From Algoriphagus terrigena DSM 22685 (GTDB taxonomy: Bacteria > Bacteroidota > Bacteroidia > Cytophagales > Cyclobacteriaceae): DNA of 64,000 bases. The position numbers and the translations under genes were made by a program. Positions 8,915 through 18,555 of this stretch are shown here, piece by piece. Each line of letters starts with the position of its first letter. Position 1 is the stretch's first letter. The stretch lies in contig NZ_KE386904.1 in NCBI RefSeq assembly GCF_000429445.1, positions 478,272 through 542,271 of the forward strand, in the 5' to 3' direction. The notes beneath the pieces are model-generated. The model was not told where the DNA came from and ran no database searches. It saw only the letters and a list, made by a program, of their open reading frames with translations.

Positions 8915-11368
8915 CTAAACTCTGAATCGGGATAGCAGACGGCTCAACCAACCCGCTGTTTTCTCCCCGTCTTCATTGTTGTAATAGGATCCGGTATACC
9001 CACTCTTTCCCATATAGGAGTAGTTGTAGCCATACCCATAGTTATATCCGCCGAAATCATAGACATCCAAACCGGCCTTCATGCCATTGAATACCGCATA
9101 TATATTGTCGACCTGATCACTGACAAAGAGATCGTTGATCATCAAAAGATAGCGTTTATGGGTGAAGTCCTGCCTGATGATGTACAGATTGACATCGGAA
9201 AAACGCATCAAGTCCATGGTCTCCGATACCAGTCCTATCGGCGGGGTATCCATGATTACCACCTCGAATTCAGACTCCAGGGATTTCATAAATTCGTCCA
9301 TCTTGTCCTTGAGCAAAAGCTCGGCAGGATTGGGTGGAACCGTACCCGATGGCACGATATACAGGTCGTCAAAGCCCGTCTTCAGCACTATATCTGCGCG
9401 TTCAGCCTTGCCTACCAAGTAATTTGAAAGCCCGACGCTGCTTTCCACTCCCACATATTCGGAAATCTTTGGGCGTCTCAAGTCAAGTCCTATCAGCACG
9501 GTCTTCTTCCCGCTCATTGCAATGGCTGATGCCAGATTGATGCTCACGAAAGTCTTTCCCTCGCCGGAAACGGAAGAAGTCACCAATATCTTCTTACAGG
9601 GCTTGTCACTTGCAATGTAGTAGAGTGCCGACCTGAGAGATCTGAACGACTCCGACACCATTGACTTGGGATGTTCCTGCACCAATAAGTTGGTGTCTTT
9701 GGTGCTATAGCCAATCGTGCCCAACAGGGGAATCCTGAGCACATTCTTTAGCTGAACCTGGTCCACGATCTTGTTATTCAGGTAGTGATAGAGGAGCAGC
9801 AGGGCCAAGGGAAGGGCCAAGCCCAGACCAAAGGCCATCCCATAATTCTGGGACTTTTTAGGGAAGATCTGGCTACCCCTTCGTGCACGGTCCAAGATCG
9901 AATTGTCTGAGATGTTTGATGCCTTGGCGATCTGCGCTTCAGCCTGTTTTTCCAGCAGGTAGTTGTAGAGGTTTTCCCGCAGCTTAAACTCCCTGCTTAG
10001 GCTCATGAAGTCAGATTCGGCTTGGGGGAGCTTTGAAAATTCAACCCCCTCATCATCCAGCTTAGCCAGCATCTGGGACTTTCTGGTCTCTGTGTTTTCT
10101 ACCAGATTCTTGATATTCTCGAAGATATTCTCCCGCAGTTTTAAGATCTGCCCATCCAACTCGGCTACGTTCGGGTGGTTTTCGTTGACCACCGCAAGCA
10201 GTCGTCGTCTTTGCAGGGATATTTCGATGAGGGAGCTGATCAGGGAGTTGAGCATCCCATCTTCTATCCCCACGAGTGAAGGCGCCAGGATATCTGAATA
10301 GTCCTTCCCTTTTTCCTCCAGATAGGTTTTCAGGGATTTATAGTAGCTCAACTGGAATTCGACGATCTGGATCTGGTCTTCCAAATTTTGGATATTGCCG
10401 AGCACGCCTCCAAATTCAGAATTGATGTCGAGAAGTTTGTTGCTCACCTTGAAGTTCAACATCTTCCGTTCTACCGATTTTAGGGAGTCTTCCACGATGA
10501 AAAGCTGCTGTTGCAAGAAATCTATCGTGTTTTCGGTCATCTGGTTTTTTTCCCGAAGATTGTACTCGATGTAAGATTCCATCAGCGCATTTACATAGTC
10601 CGTTCCTTTATCCACTACCGTGGTGACCATGGATATCTGTAATACGGTACCATAGGAAGTCACCGGTCTGACGGAAAGCGCAGCAGCATAAGAGTCTGCT
10701 ATCTGGGAAGGATTGTGGATGACAAAGGACAGCCTGTCCCCTGCCTTTAAGTTTTTTGTTTTGCGGATGGTAAAACGGCTGTTCTCGGATGAGATCAGTT
10801 CATCAAATCCGTAGGAACGGTTCAGGATTGTCTGATCTACCTGCCCTGAAGGTTTGGCGTTGAGAAAGTCAAAGAAGCCGGATTCTTCCTGTGTCAGCAC
10901 AAATTGACTGTCAGAAATCATGGTAAAGGTAACCTCGCCCATCTCCATTTGCGGGAAATCAGGATCGACCTCCACGCGGATGGGGGATTGGTCGTACATC
11001 TCCACTTCCTTGATATTGGTGGCCGCATAGTAGCTGACATCTAGATGCAGCTTGCTGAGCGCTGCTTCAGCCAAGTTCCTTGAGGTAAGGAGAAGGATGT
11101 CGTTCTCGAGATTGTACATGCCCGAGAAGATATTCGACCTGTCCAGGATCTTCATCTCCGGGCTTGAGTTTTGCTTGATCAGGATGGAGCCCTGAACCTC
11201 ATACCTTTCGACGGCATACCTGTGAAAAAGAAAAGTCAGGATCAGCCCCAGAAATATGCTAGTGACGTACAGGGGCCAGTACCTGGAATACTTGATCAGG
11301 TAGTACTTGATGTCGATCGGCTTGACCTCATCCTGAAACTTTGAAAGATCCTGCTTCCCGTCTATCAT
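8915..11368 (-). CDS. Wzc-like chain-length determinant/tyrosine autokinase
   Basis: Inner-membrane co-polymerase with bacterial tyrosine kinase activity, controlling polysaccharide chain length and export together with the Wza-like protein. It has an N-terminal Wzz domain with TM helix at about 34-52, a long periplasmic coiled-coil region, a second TM near 510, then the BY-kinase domain. Kinase motifs: SSVSGEGKT (Walker A, about 597), LIGLDLRRPKI (Walker A') and VVIMDTPPIG (Walker B). The C-terminus has ten tyrosines between residues 770 and 796, the expected autophosphorylation cluster. 817 residues matches the fused Bacteroidota form. It overlaps the upstream Wza-like gene by 4 bp and is the last gene of the polysaccharide locus. 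Confidence 0.94.
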   Translation of the reverse strand: MIDGKQDLSKFQDEVKPIDIKYYLIKYSRYWPLYVTSIFLGLILTFLFHRYAVERYEVQGSILIKQNSSPEMKILDRSNIFSGMYNLENDILLLTSRNLAEAALSKLHLDVSYYAATNIKEVEMYDQSPIRVEVDPDFPQMEMGEVTFTMISDSQFVLTQEESGFFDFLNAKPSGQVDQTILNRSYGFDELISSENSRFTIRKTKNLKAGDRLSFVIHNPSQIADSYAAALSVRPVTSYGTVLQISMVTTVVDKGTDYVNALMESYIEYNLREKNQMTENTIDFLQQQLFIVEDSLKSVERKMLNFKVSNKLLDINSEFGGVLGNIQNLEDQIQIVEFQLSYYKSLKTYLEEKGKDYSDILAPSLVGIEDGMLNSLISSLIEISLQRRRLLAVVNENHPNVAELDGQILKLRENIFENIKNLVENTETRKSQMLAKLDDEGVEFSKLPQAESDFMSLSREFKLRENLYNYLLEKQAEAQIAKASNISDNSILDRARRGSQIFPKKSQNYGMAFGLGLALPLALLLLYHYLNNKIVDQVQLKNVLRIPLLGTIGYSTKDTNLLVQEHPKSMVSESFRSLRSALYYIASDKPCKKILVTSSVSGEGKTFVSINLASAIAMSGKKTVLIGLDLRRPKISEYVGVESSVGLSNYLVGKAERADIVLKTGFDDLYIVPSGTVPPNPAELLLKDKMDEFMKSLESEFEVVIMDTPPIGLVSETMDLMRFSDVNLYIIRQDFTHKRYLLMINDLFVSDQVDNIYAVFNGMKAGLDVYDFGGYNYGYGYNYSYMGKSGYTGSYYNNEDGEKTAGWLSRLLSRFRV

Positions 11369-12180
11369 AGATTTCCTGTTGCTAGCGCTACAATTAGGAT
11401 GATGGAAGACGTGACAGAGATGATCAGGCCAAGGGAGGACGTAAGATTCTCTGCGTTTCCAAACTGCCGGATAGCCATTGGCTCGAGGTAGAGGATGTCG
11501 TTGGGCTGGATAAAGTAGTACGGCGAGGCCAGCAGCTGCCGGTCATTGAGGTTGATCTGGTGTATCTTCGTCCCCTTGTCGTATTGGCGGATGATGAACA
11601 GCTTGTTTTTCTTGGCGAGTATGTTGGACTCCCCGGCCACGGAGAGCGCGTCAAATATGGTAGCGCGGTTTTTTAGGATGATCTGTGTACCGGTGTTGGA
11701 AAATTCGCCAAGGGCCGTGAACCGGATCCCCCCTATCCTCAGCTTGACATAGACTTCCTCTTTGAAGAAATCATTGATCGCTTCCTGCACCACCGTCTCC
11801 GCTTCGTCTTCAGTCAGGCCGCCGAGTTTGATCTTACCCAACTTTGGAATTTCGACAAACCCCGTCTGGTCAATCGAATAGCCGGTAAAATAGAACAGGT
11901 CACTGACGCCGCCACCTCCGCCGCCACCCTGCCGCATTGATCTGGAGCCCTGAAACTCAAAAGCCTGCGTCAATTCTTCATCGGAGGAGGCAAAATCAAT
12001 ATCCACAATATCAAAAGGCTGCAGGATGTACTGATAATCCACTTCGGCAAAAGGAATATACTCATCCAGGGCAATCTCCGGGTTGCCCGGAAGATTTTGG
12101 AGATAGGTGATTCGCTTGTTGCTGATACAGGAACTGGCTATAAACGCAAGAAAAACACTTGCCATCAAGATTGACCTCAT
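11365..12180 (-). CDS. Wza-like polysaccharide export lipoprotein
   Basis: Outer-membrane polysaccharide export protein (271 residues). The ATG at 12180 gives a lipoprotein signal MRSILMASVFLAFIASSC; a longer frame only adds residues overlapping the deacetylase gene. After the lipobox come a Poly_export domain (YILQPFDIVDIDFASSDE) and an SLBB-like segment (EVYVKLRIGGIRFTALGEF). Inside the export domain there is a run of seven glycines (RQGGGGGGGVSD), which looks like an expanded linker. The C-terminus ends in a hydrophobic helix where Wza has its membrane-crossing helix. It overlaps the kinase gene by ATGA, so the pair is translationally coupled. Confidence 0.92.
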   Translation of the reverse strand: MRSILMASVFLAFIASSCISNKRITYLQNLPGNPEIALDEYIPFAEVDYQYILQPFDIVDIDFASSDEELTQAFEFQGSRSMRQGGGGGGGVSDLFYFTGYSIDQTGFVEIPKLGKIKLGGLTEDEAETVVQEAINDFFKEEVYVKLRIGGIRFTALGEFSNTGTQIILKNRATIFDALSVAGESNILAKKNKLFIIRQYDKGTKIHQINLNDRQLLASPYYFIQPNDILYLEPMAIRQFGNAENLTSSLGLIISVTSSIILIVALATGNL

Positions 12181-12193
12181 CCTAGTCACCGTT

Positions 12194-13201
12194 TTATTTG
12201 TTCGCACCGAAACGTGCCCCTTCCCTGCTTTCAGATGAAATTTTATCCAATGAGTTTGCAAATTCATACATGGTTTGACTGACCAGTTGGCCCGATTCTA
12301 TCTTGTTCCGAACGAAGTTTAACAAATTTCCCAATACCTTTATATTCTCCTCCGGCAAATGTCCAAAATTATGTGGGTGCCACCACAGATGATACGCTTC
12401 CCCCATGGCGCAGGCCCGGTCTATCTCAGCCTTGATCCGTGAGATCCGCTTTTCGTTGAAGATCGAGTTTTCCCGATAGGGTCTCAACAGCCGCGAGGCA
12501 GGGATCTTTACGATCTCCCCGGTGCTGGTGTGAGTGAGGTCAAAGCTGGATCTGTAGCCGACAGGAACCAGGGTATCACCGGTTCGAAAAATCCTTTTCA
12601 GCAAAGAGTCGGTGGGCGAAGCTTTCCAAAACCAGTCCCGGGGATTGATCCTTGCCACTTCATAGCCTGCCTCATAGGCAGTTTTAAGGTAGGCCCCATC
12701 ATATTGGTTTCGGGGAAAAACAAGGGACTTCAGATCTACTCCAAACTTGTCCGTGGCAATCCTTTTCGAAGAAAGCAATTCCTCGCCAAAGCTTTCGGTA
12801 TCTGCGCCTTCAACAGCGGTATAGTAGTGCGTGTAGGTATGGGACCCCAGCTCCTGAAACGGCGTATCAAGTATCTGTCTGACAAGATGGGGGGCGAAAA
12901 GGCCAAGCTCGGCTTGGATGTCACTGTCCCGGTACCATTGCACACCGGCGAATTTTTCCCGTCTGAATTCCGGGAGTTTCCGTGGAGCGAAGGTCTCCCA
13001 TTCTTCCCGGTTTTCGGCCATCAGACTGCCTACCGTAGCCCAAGTGGCATGAATGCCATTTTCTTCAAAAAGTGCCAAAATACGGGGAATGGCATCGAGG
13101 GTATTTTGATAATATTCCAAATACGGAGCTAATCCGTACTTGTCAAACCTCCCCCAATGAAGCTCAAAATCCAGAGAAATAATAATTCTACCTGCCGTCA
13201 A
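12194..13201 (-). CDS. Polysaccharide deacetylase-family protein
   Basis: Carbohydrate esterase 4/NodB-like protein, 335 residues, no signal peptide. The N-terminus reads IIISLDFELHWGRFD with the family's acidic motif at residues 11-13. ATWATVGSLM follows, then a metal-binding HTYTH motif near residue 120 inside GSHTYTHYY. A later LWWHPHNFG phrase may supply the third active-site histidine. It would remove N-acetyl groups from a sugar during or after assembly, in the cytoplasm judging by the missing signal. It lies 13 bp upstream of the Wza-like gene and 3 bp downstream of the Wzy-like gene, in the same operon. Confidence 0.88.
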   Translation of the reverse strand: MTAGRIIISLDFELHWGRFDKYGLAPYLEYYQNTLDAIPRILALFEENGIHATWATVGSLMAENREEWETFAPRKLPEFRREKFAGVQWYRDSDIQAELGLFAPHLVRQILDTPFQELGSHTYTHYYTAVEGADTESFGEELLSSKRIATDKFGVDLKSLVFPRNQYDGAYLKTAYEAGYEVARINPRDWFWKASPTDSLLKRIFRTGDTLVPVGYRSSFDLTHTSTGEIVKIPASRLLRPYRENSIFNEKRISRIKAEIDRACAMGEAYHLWWHPHNFGHLPEENIKVLGNLLNFVRNKIESGQLVSQTMYEFANSLDKISSESREGARFGANK

Positions 13202-13204
13202 TTC

Positions 13205-14386
13205 CTAAACACTAAACTTTCTACTATCCGCAATTCCAATACAGGTTGCCCAGATAAAAGGCAGAGACAAAAAAGGCAAAAAAATGGACTTCATCCTATA
13301 AACTATGCCGTAATTGTTAAGGGTAAATGTATAAATGACGATCATCATCAGTGAAACGACGAAAAAGGTGAGCAACGGCAGCGGGATCATTCTTTTGCTT
13401 TTGAGTAAATAATACCCTCCAAGGAAGACCACCAGAATCAGGAAGGCATTTTCCAGGGAATACACCAAGGTATGGCTGTCCACCGCTTCCCAGGGAAATG
13501 GCCTGAGCAGGATAGCAGACAGACGTTCGAAGAAACCCATCCCGGACAGGTTTATCTGTGAGTTGGCGCCGAAACCCTCCAAAAATCCCAGCTGCTGCTC
13601 ACTCACTTCAGTGATGGATTGAACACTTATCTCGTCTTCCCCAAAAAGTGCGCGCTGCAGGAATACAAGCCCATGCATTAACATCAGGCCTGTAACGCCA
13701 CAAATTGCAAAGCGGAGCATCCGGGAAGTGTTACGGTTGGCAAGTACCAAGACCAGGAAAGGGATAGCCAGCACCAGGCCGACAACCACCCTGGACTGCA
13801 GCGCGAGAAAAAAGCCCAGGAAAGCCAGAAGCAGAGACTTTGCGTCCGCCCGATCGGAGTACCGATACACCAGGCCAAGTGCCACGATCAAAAGTGACTC
13901 TTTCGAGATTCCCCCGCTCCAAAAGTGCAGGCCCGGAGACAGACAAACCAACAGGGAGAAGAGCAAAGCCAGGGAACTGCCTCTCTTGTTTTGAGGGAAT
14001 AGTGTGCCTGTTTTTTCGTAAATCAACCCTATCCCTACAAAGGACAGGAAGTTGTAGAGGGCAGTACCTCCCAGATAGCCAACCCCAGCCCAAACAAAAG
14101 GAGCATTTACGGTTTGGACAAAGGAGCTGCCATACTCATAATACGCAATCCATCCGGCAAATCCCTGCTCAGAATACCCCGGCAACTGCCAGTAAGAAAC
14201 CGAATCTCCACCGTTTTGGGTGATATAGTCAAAGAAATAAATCCCCATCACCAGGTGGATCAGGTACAGCGCGAGATAAAGCCACTTGAAAAGCCGGTCA
14301 GGATTGCCCTTGGTACGGTAAACGATCCAAGCCCCCGCACCCAAGACATTTCCGGCAACTAGTGCCCAGTCCAAGATTCCAATCAT
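13205..14386 (-). CDS. Polytopic membrane protein, Wzy/EpsG-like (copy 1)
   Basis: Inner-membrane protein of 393 residues with about ten hydrophobic helices. The ATG at 14386 overlaps the stop of the upstream glycosyltransferase by ATGA, which decides the start. It shares motifs with the second membrane protein at 19.6-20.8 kb: NGGDSxxYW in the first periplasmic loop, LHFWSGGISKE in the middle, and FRP/LRP...DSHTLVYSLENA late. Position among glycosyltransferases and topology suggest a polysaccharide polymerase of the Wzy/EpsG kind, but this is inference; no catalytic residue can be assigned. Confidence 0.75.
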   Translation of the reverse strand: MIGILDWALVAGNVLGAGAWIVYRTKGNPDRLFKWLYLALYLIHLVMGIYFFDYITQNGGDSVSYWQLPGYSEQGFAGWIAYYEYGSSFVQTVNAPFVWAGVGYLGGTALYNFLSFVGIGLIYEKTGTLFPQNKRGSSLALLFSLLVCLSPGLHFWSGGISKESLLIVALGLVYRYSDRADAKSLLLAFLGFFLALQSRVVVGLVLAIPFLVLVLANRNTSRMLRFAICGVTGLMLMHGLVFLQRALFGEDEISVQSITEVSEQQLGFLEGFGANSQINLSGMGFFERLSAILLRPFPWEAVDSHTLVYSLENAFLILVVFLGGYYLLKSKRMIPLPLLTFFVVSLMMIVIYTFTLNNYGIVYRMKSIFLPFLSLPFIWATCIGIADSRKFSV

Positions 14387-15573
14387 CGACTCAGTGCAGT
14401 TTGGTAAGAATCCAGGGTCGACTCCAGGGAAAAATACATCCTGCCAAATTCCCCCACCTCCGCTCTGTTTACCCCCCGCATGCGGTCCTGCCAATTCAAA
14501 AACGCCTGTGCGTCGTAGCTTTCGCCCATCCTAAATACAAAAGGCAGGTCTGAGAGCATGCTGTCAAAGTCCCCGATACCCTCACTATAGATCACCGGGA
14601 GACCACACATGAGATATTCCCCCAGCTTGATGGGGGCTATCCCTGCGATGGACTTGGACTTTTTCCGCAGACAGATTCCGATATCGGAAGCCCTGAGTAG
14701 CTCAGGGATACTCTCAAACTCAAAGGAAATTACCGATACGAGTGATTGCAACGAGTCGGGCACCAAGTTTCTGGCAGTTTTTTCATCTCTTGTCAGCAGA
14801 AGAAGTCTCACGGCAAGCCCACGTTCATACAGATTTTGCAGCAGGTCAAACATCGTGGACGACTCATAGCCTCCACCCAAGGAACCCGAGTGAACAAGCA
14901 GCAGCTCTTCTTCCCCAATGCCTAGTTTTGCCCGGATGTCTTTAGCGGCGTGATCAACGTAAAACAGGGCCTCATCCCTCCCGTTGCCGACCTTAAAGAA
15001 CTTCGAAGGATCCAGACTTGGATTATTTTCCAAATGGATCTCCTTCGCCCGGTTGCTTCGAACGAGTACCTTGTCTGCTTTTCGCAGCATGGCGCTCTCT
15101 ATGCTGTACAAAAACCTGTGCATTAGGCTCCCTTCTCTCAGCCCCGCAAAGTCAATCCGCTCCTGTATTGGCAGGCCATCAGCATCGAATATAATCTCGG
15201 GCAATGCACGGCTCCGGGAAAGCAACCTAAGCACGATCCATGCGGGCATGGTACTTCTCGGCATCACTACCTCGATTCCTTTTTCCTGTATCAGGGCGCC
15301 AAGCGGCGTCCGCGCTTTCCAGACTGCAAACAGACTACCTATTGCAGGGTGCGGACTTCGGGACACGGGATAGTGATAGAATGCTATCCCGAGCTGGGCT
15401 GCGATGGCCGACAGCCGATCCACCTCCTGCCGACCCGCCCAGGAAAACTGAACGACATGGGGGATAATCACTCCCCGGACCTTTAAGCCAGACAGGATCG
15501 GGAAAAACAGAGTTTCCAGATAGTTCCCGGTATCCGAGTCCCAGGTGATGAACAGGAGTTTTTTAGGGTGTAT
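14383..15573 (-). CDS. GT4-type glycosyltransferase; start codon not identifiable
   Basis: Cytoplasmic GT-B glycosyltransferase. The first usual start codon in frame is GTG at 15471, but the frame continues upstream with a convincing N-terminal Rossmann strand, KKLLFITWDSDTGNYLETL, that enzymes of this family need. No ATG, GTG or TTG exists in that frame between 15471 and the upstream stop at 15718-15720; ATA at 15571-15573 is the best-placed unusual candidate. Just upstream the sequence turns into a low-complexity tract. The C-terminal donor-site region GIAPIKLGEYLMCGLPVIYS is intact. Either the gene uses a rare start or its 5' end was lost to the repeat. Coordinates include the unstarted N-terminus. 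Confidence 0.75.
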   Translation of the reverse strand: MHPKKLLFITWDSDTGNYLETLFFPILSGLKVRGVIIPHVVQFSWAGRQEVDRLSAIAAQLGIAFYHYPVSRSPHPAIGSLFAVWKARTPLGALIQEKGIEVVMPRSTMPAWIVLRLLSRSRALPEIIFDADGLPIQERIDFAGLREGSLMHRFLYSIESAMLRKADKVLVRSNRAKEIHLENNPSLDPSKFFKVGNGRDEALFYVDHAAKDIRAKLGIGEEELLLVHSGSLGGGYESSTMFDLLQNLYERGLAVRLLLLTRDEKTARNLVPDSLQSLVSVISFEFESIPELLRASDIGICLRKKSKSIAGIAPIKLGEYLMCGLPVIYSEGIGDFDSMLSDLPFVFRMGESYDAQAFLNWQDRMRGVNRAEVGEFGRMYFSLESTLDSYQTALSR

Positions 15574-16236
15574 AAGGTTGGAGGTTTGGAAGTGGGATGT
15601 TGGGTGTGGGATGTTGGGTGTTGGATGAGGGATGTGGGATGATGGATGTGGGATGTTGGGTGTTTTTTGTTGGAATGGAGTTGATAGGTGTCCTTCGAAC
15701 TTCCCAACTCTCGTTGGTCAGGTGCTCAGGACGACACGAACGATGTGTCAGGTTGAGCGACCACTACGGTTTGTCAGGCTGACACTTCGACTTTCGCTCA
15801 GTGTGACAGGAGTCGAAGCCCATTCCAACACTTCGACTCCGCTCAGTGTGACACTAACGATGTGTCAGGCTGACGCTTCGACTTTCGCTCAGTGTGACAG
15901 GAGTCGAAGCCCATTCCAACACTTCGACTCCGCTCAGTGTGACACTAACGATGTGTCAGGCTGAATGACCCCTATGCCAAGTAAGCGATTACTGCTCGTT
16001 GTCAGGTTGACACTTCGATCTTCCCAACTCTCGTTGGTCAGGTGCTCAGTTTGACAGGAGTCGAAGCCCATTCCAACACTTCGACTCCGCTCAGTGTGAC
16101 ACTAACGATGTGTCAGGCTGACGCTTCGACTTTCGCTCAGTGTGACAGGAGTCGAAGCCCATTCCAACACTTCGACTCCGCTCAGTGTGACACTAACGAT
16201 GTGTCAGGCTGAATGCCCCCTATGCCAAGTAAGCGA
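15574..16236. repeat. Low-complexity tract plus TTCGACT/AGTCGAAG array
   Basis: 15574-15670 is a GGGATGTTGGGTGTGGGATG-type tract. From about 15690 the region consists of repeated units such as CACTTCGACTCCGCTCAGTG, TGACAGGAGTCGAAGCCCAT and CACTAACGATGTGTCAGGCT; longer blocks are duplicated nearly exactly (compare 15795-15965 with 16045-16215). Arms TTCGACT and AGTCGAA can pair. No gene is supported here; frames that stay open do so because of the repeat. Confidence 0.85.
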
Positions 16237-16608
16237 TCACTGCTCATTGTCAGGCTGACACTTCGACTTTCGCTCAGTGTGACAAGAGTCGAAGCCCATT
16301 CCAAAATTTTTATGTGTACTCTCATTGTTACATTCCGCCAGCACCTTCAGGCGCTCCCAATTTCCTTCGATGAGAGCCTCCTTCTTTTTCCGGCTCCACC
16401 CCTTTACCTGCTTTTCAAACGCGATGGCTTCTTTTACTTCTCTAAAGGTCTGCAAGAAAACCATTTGCAATGGCCTTCGCTTGAAAGTATAGCAATGTGG
16501 ATCCAGTCCATCACTGTGCTCTTCCAGTCTTCGATCGATGTCATTTGTGACACCGGTGTAGTAGCTTTTGTCAGTGCATTTTAGGATATACACATGATAC
16601 GTCTTCAT
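16237..16608 (-). CDS. GIY-YIG endonuclease-domain protein
   Basis: Small UvrC/URI-type GIY-YIG protein, 123 residues. The core is recognisable: HVYILKC, then YYTGVTNDIDRRLEEH with the catalytic-region arginine, and a later FEKQVKGWSRKKKEALIEG. Such stand-alone proteins are common and mostly uncharacterised. The last 20 residues or so (SCHTERKSKCQPDNEQ) are encoded by the flanking TTCGACT-type repeat, so the natural C-terminus has been replaced by repeat sequence. The gene is embedded in that repeat array on both sides. Confidence 0.85.
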   Translation of the reverse strand: MKTYHVYILKCTDKSYYTGVTNDIDRRLEEHSDGLDPHCYTFKRRPLQMVFLQTFREVKEAIAFEKQVKGWSRKKKEALIEGNWERLKVLAECNNESTHKNFGMGFDSCHTERKSKCQPDNEQ

Positions 16609-17385
16609 AAAAAAGTGGAGTGTACCGAAACTATCAACTCCAATTTATCAAAAAAAGCGATTCGAGGTCCTGTATGGATTTCACGTGCATTCCCCTTCGA
16701 TCTTCCCAACTCTCGTTGGTCAGGTGCTCAGTGTGACACTAACGCTGTGTCAGGTTGAGCGACCTCTACGGTTTGTCAGGCTGACACTTCGACTCCGCTC
16801 AGTGTGACAGGAGTCGAAGCCCTGAATTGAGATAGAAAACATGTCCTTCGACTCCGCTCAGGACGACACGAACGATGTGTCAGGTTGAGCGACCTCTACG
16901 GTTTGTCAGGCTGAGCGGAGTCGAAGCCCTGAATTGAGATAGAAAACATCTCCTTCGATCTTCCCAACTCTCGTTGGTCAGGTGCTAAGTGTTACACTAA
17001 CGCTGTGTCAGGTTGAGCGGAGTCGAAACCCGTACCAGAAATGTTCACTGAACTGTGTCAGGTTGACACTTCGACTCCACTCAGTGTCAGGAGTCAAAGC
17101 CTGAGTGACGAGAGTTGGGAATTGGGTCCGCGACTCCCCGCCGCGGCGGGCAAGCTGCTCGGACTGACACGATGCGACTGATCGCCGAATACTGCCGGCT
17201 GCCTACTGCCTAACGATCACGGCTTACTGAACTTGAGTCAAGAAGTTAGTCCTCGACTCCGCTCGGACTGACACAAGGAGCACTGCTCGCCGAATACTGC
17301 GCTCACTGCACACTACGTACTGCCTAACGAACACTGCCTACTGCGACTGACACAATGCGACCGATCGCCGAATACTGCAAACTGC
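16609..17385. repeat. Repeat array between GIY-YIG gene and glycosyltransferase
   Basis: From about 16690 the TTCGACT/AGTCGAAG phrases return (for example GACTCCGCTCAGTGTGACAG and CCCAACTCTCGTTGGTCAGG). After 17150 they grade into CTGCCTACTGCCTAACG-type phrases. Open frames reading through it are repeat-derived and not called. Confidence 0.8.
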
Positions 17386-18555
17386 CTACTGACCACTGCC
17401 TTCCTCCGAAAGCACCCGCTTGAGCTTCTGGAAATTTCCCGCCAAGGTATACTCCCGCTCCACCAAGGCTTTGCCAGCTATACCCATTGCCTGACGGGTT
17501 TCGCTGCTTCTCAACAGTACTTCGAGGTAGCCCACCCACTCCTGTTGGGTACTTGCCAAGAATCCGTTCTGTCCGTGACACACGACTTCATTGTTCATCC
17601 CTACCGGAGAGGCGACCACGGGAAGACCGCAAGCCATATATTGGATGAGCTTATATGCACACTTTCCCTGCTCCCAAGGGTCATCCGGCAAGGGCATGAT
17701 GCCAATATCCAAGGCAGAAAGCTGGGCAACCTCTTCAGGCTCCGACCAGACCAGATGGACAATCGCCTCCTTGGGCAGGGCTAGGTATTTGCCGTACCGT
17801 ACACTGCCTCCGTTGATCAGCACAAAGCGGAAGGGCACACGTTGGTAAAGCTCGGAAAGCGCCTCAGAGACCAGGCCGAGGTATTTGAGTGTACTGGGTG
17901 AGCCGATCCATCCTATCGTAGGGAGATCGGGTGAACCGGTACTGGCATCGGCCACTTCGGAATAACCCACACCGGTCGGCAACGTCCTGTGCTTTTTGAG
18001 GATGGGTATCTGCCTGTATTTTTCGTGATCCACCACAGTTCTCAGGATAATGACACGATCGGCACCCGCCTTTCTTGCCCGGTCTGCGAGGTACTCATTT
18101 CCAGCAAAGACGTATGTTGCTGCCTTCATGACCTGATCGATCTTATTCGAAAACAAAGTCCTGACCCAGGCTTTTTTGCTGAGGTCGTAGTTATGAAAGA
18201 CCGCGTCGTCGTAGTCCAGTAGCAGTCTTACGCCAACGGCGCTGAGCAGCCTCTCTGCCCATGCGGGAAGGAAGGGAAAGAGCTCCTTCTCCACCCAGAC
18301 GTAATCGTATCGAAACACCGAAAAGAGGACGACGAACCGCCGTAGGTAGCAGCGTAGCACATTCCACACCTCCGGACGTCGGTGGGCATAAACTTGTGTG
18401 AGGTAATCATCATTGAAGAAGCTGGACACCCTGATGGTATGGCCTGCCTGCTCCCAAAGAGGCAAAAATTGGTAGGTACGCAAGCGACTGGATGCCCCCA
18501 TGGGAGGGTATTTGGGGAGGAAGAGGATATTGGATTTCGCTTGCTTGCTTTTCAA
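17386..18555 (-). CDS. GT4-family glycosyltransferase
   Basis: Retaining GT-B glycosyltransferase, 389 residues, expected at the cytoplasmic membrane face. It begins with ILFLPKYPPMGASSRLR, the first Rossmann strand and donor/acceptor loop. The C-terminal half has DIGIMPLPDDPWEQGKCAYK followed by LIQYMACGLPVVASPVG, the nucleotide-sugar binding region with the conserved lysine and glycine-proline. It is separated from its neighbours by repeat blocks on both sides, unlike the tightly packed genes further right, so it may be transcribed alone. Sugar specificity unknown. Confidence 0.9.
   Translation of the reverse strand: MKSKQAKSNILFLPKYPPMGASSRLRTYQFLPLWEQAGHTIRVSSFFNDDYLTQVYAHRRPEVWNVLRCYLRRFVVLFSVFRYDYVWVEKELFPFLPAWAERLLSAVGVRLLLDYDDAVFHNYDLSKKAWVRTLFSNKIDQVMKAATYVFAGNEYLADRARKAGADRVIILRTVVDHEKYRQIPILKKHRTLPTGVGYSEVADASTGSPDLPTIGWIGSPSTLKYLGLVSEALSELYQRVPFRFVLINGGSVRYGKYLALPKEAIVHLVWSEPEEVAQLSALDIGIMPLPDDPWEQGKCAYKLIQYMACGLPVVASPVGMNNEVVCHGQNGFLASTQQEWVGYLEVLLRSSETRQAMGIAGKALVEREYTLAGNFQKLKRVLSEEGSGQ

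Noticed and set aside
15483..15707. 74-residue minus-strand frame with repeated HPTS phrases
   Set aside because: Out-of-frame reading of the low-complexity tract and of the glycosyltransferase 5' end.
15690..17300. Dense repeated units resembling a CRISPR-like array
   Set aside because: Unit length and spacing are irregular, the units are internally palindromic and occur in both orientations at many other places, there are no unique spacers of constant size, and no cas genes are present.
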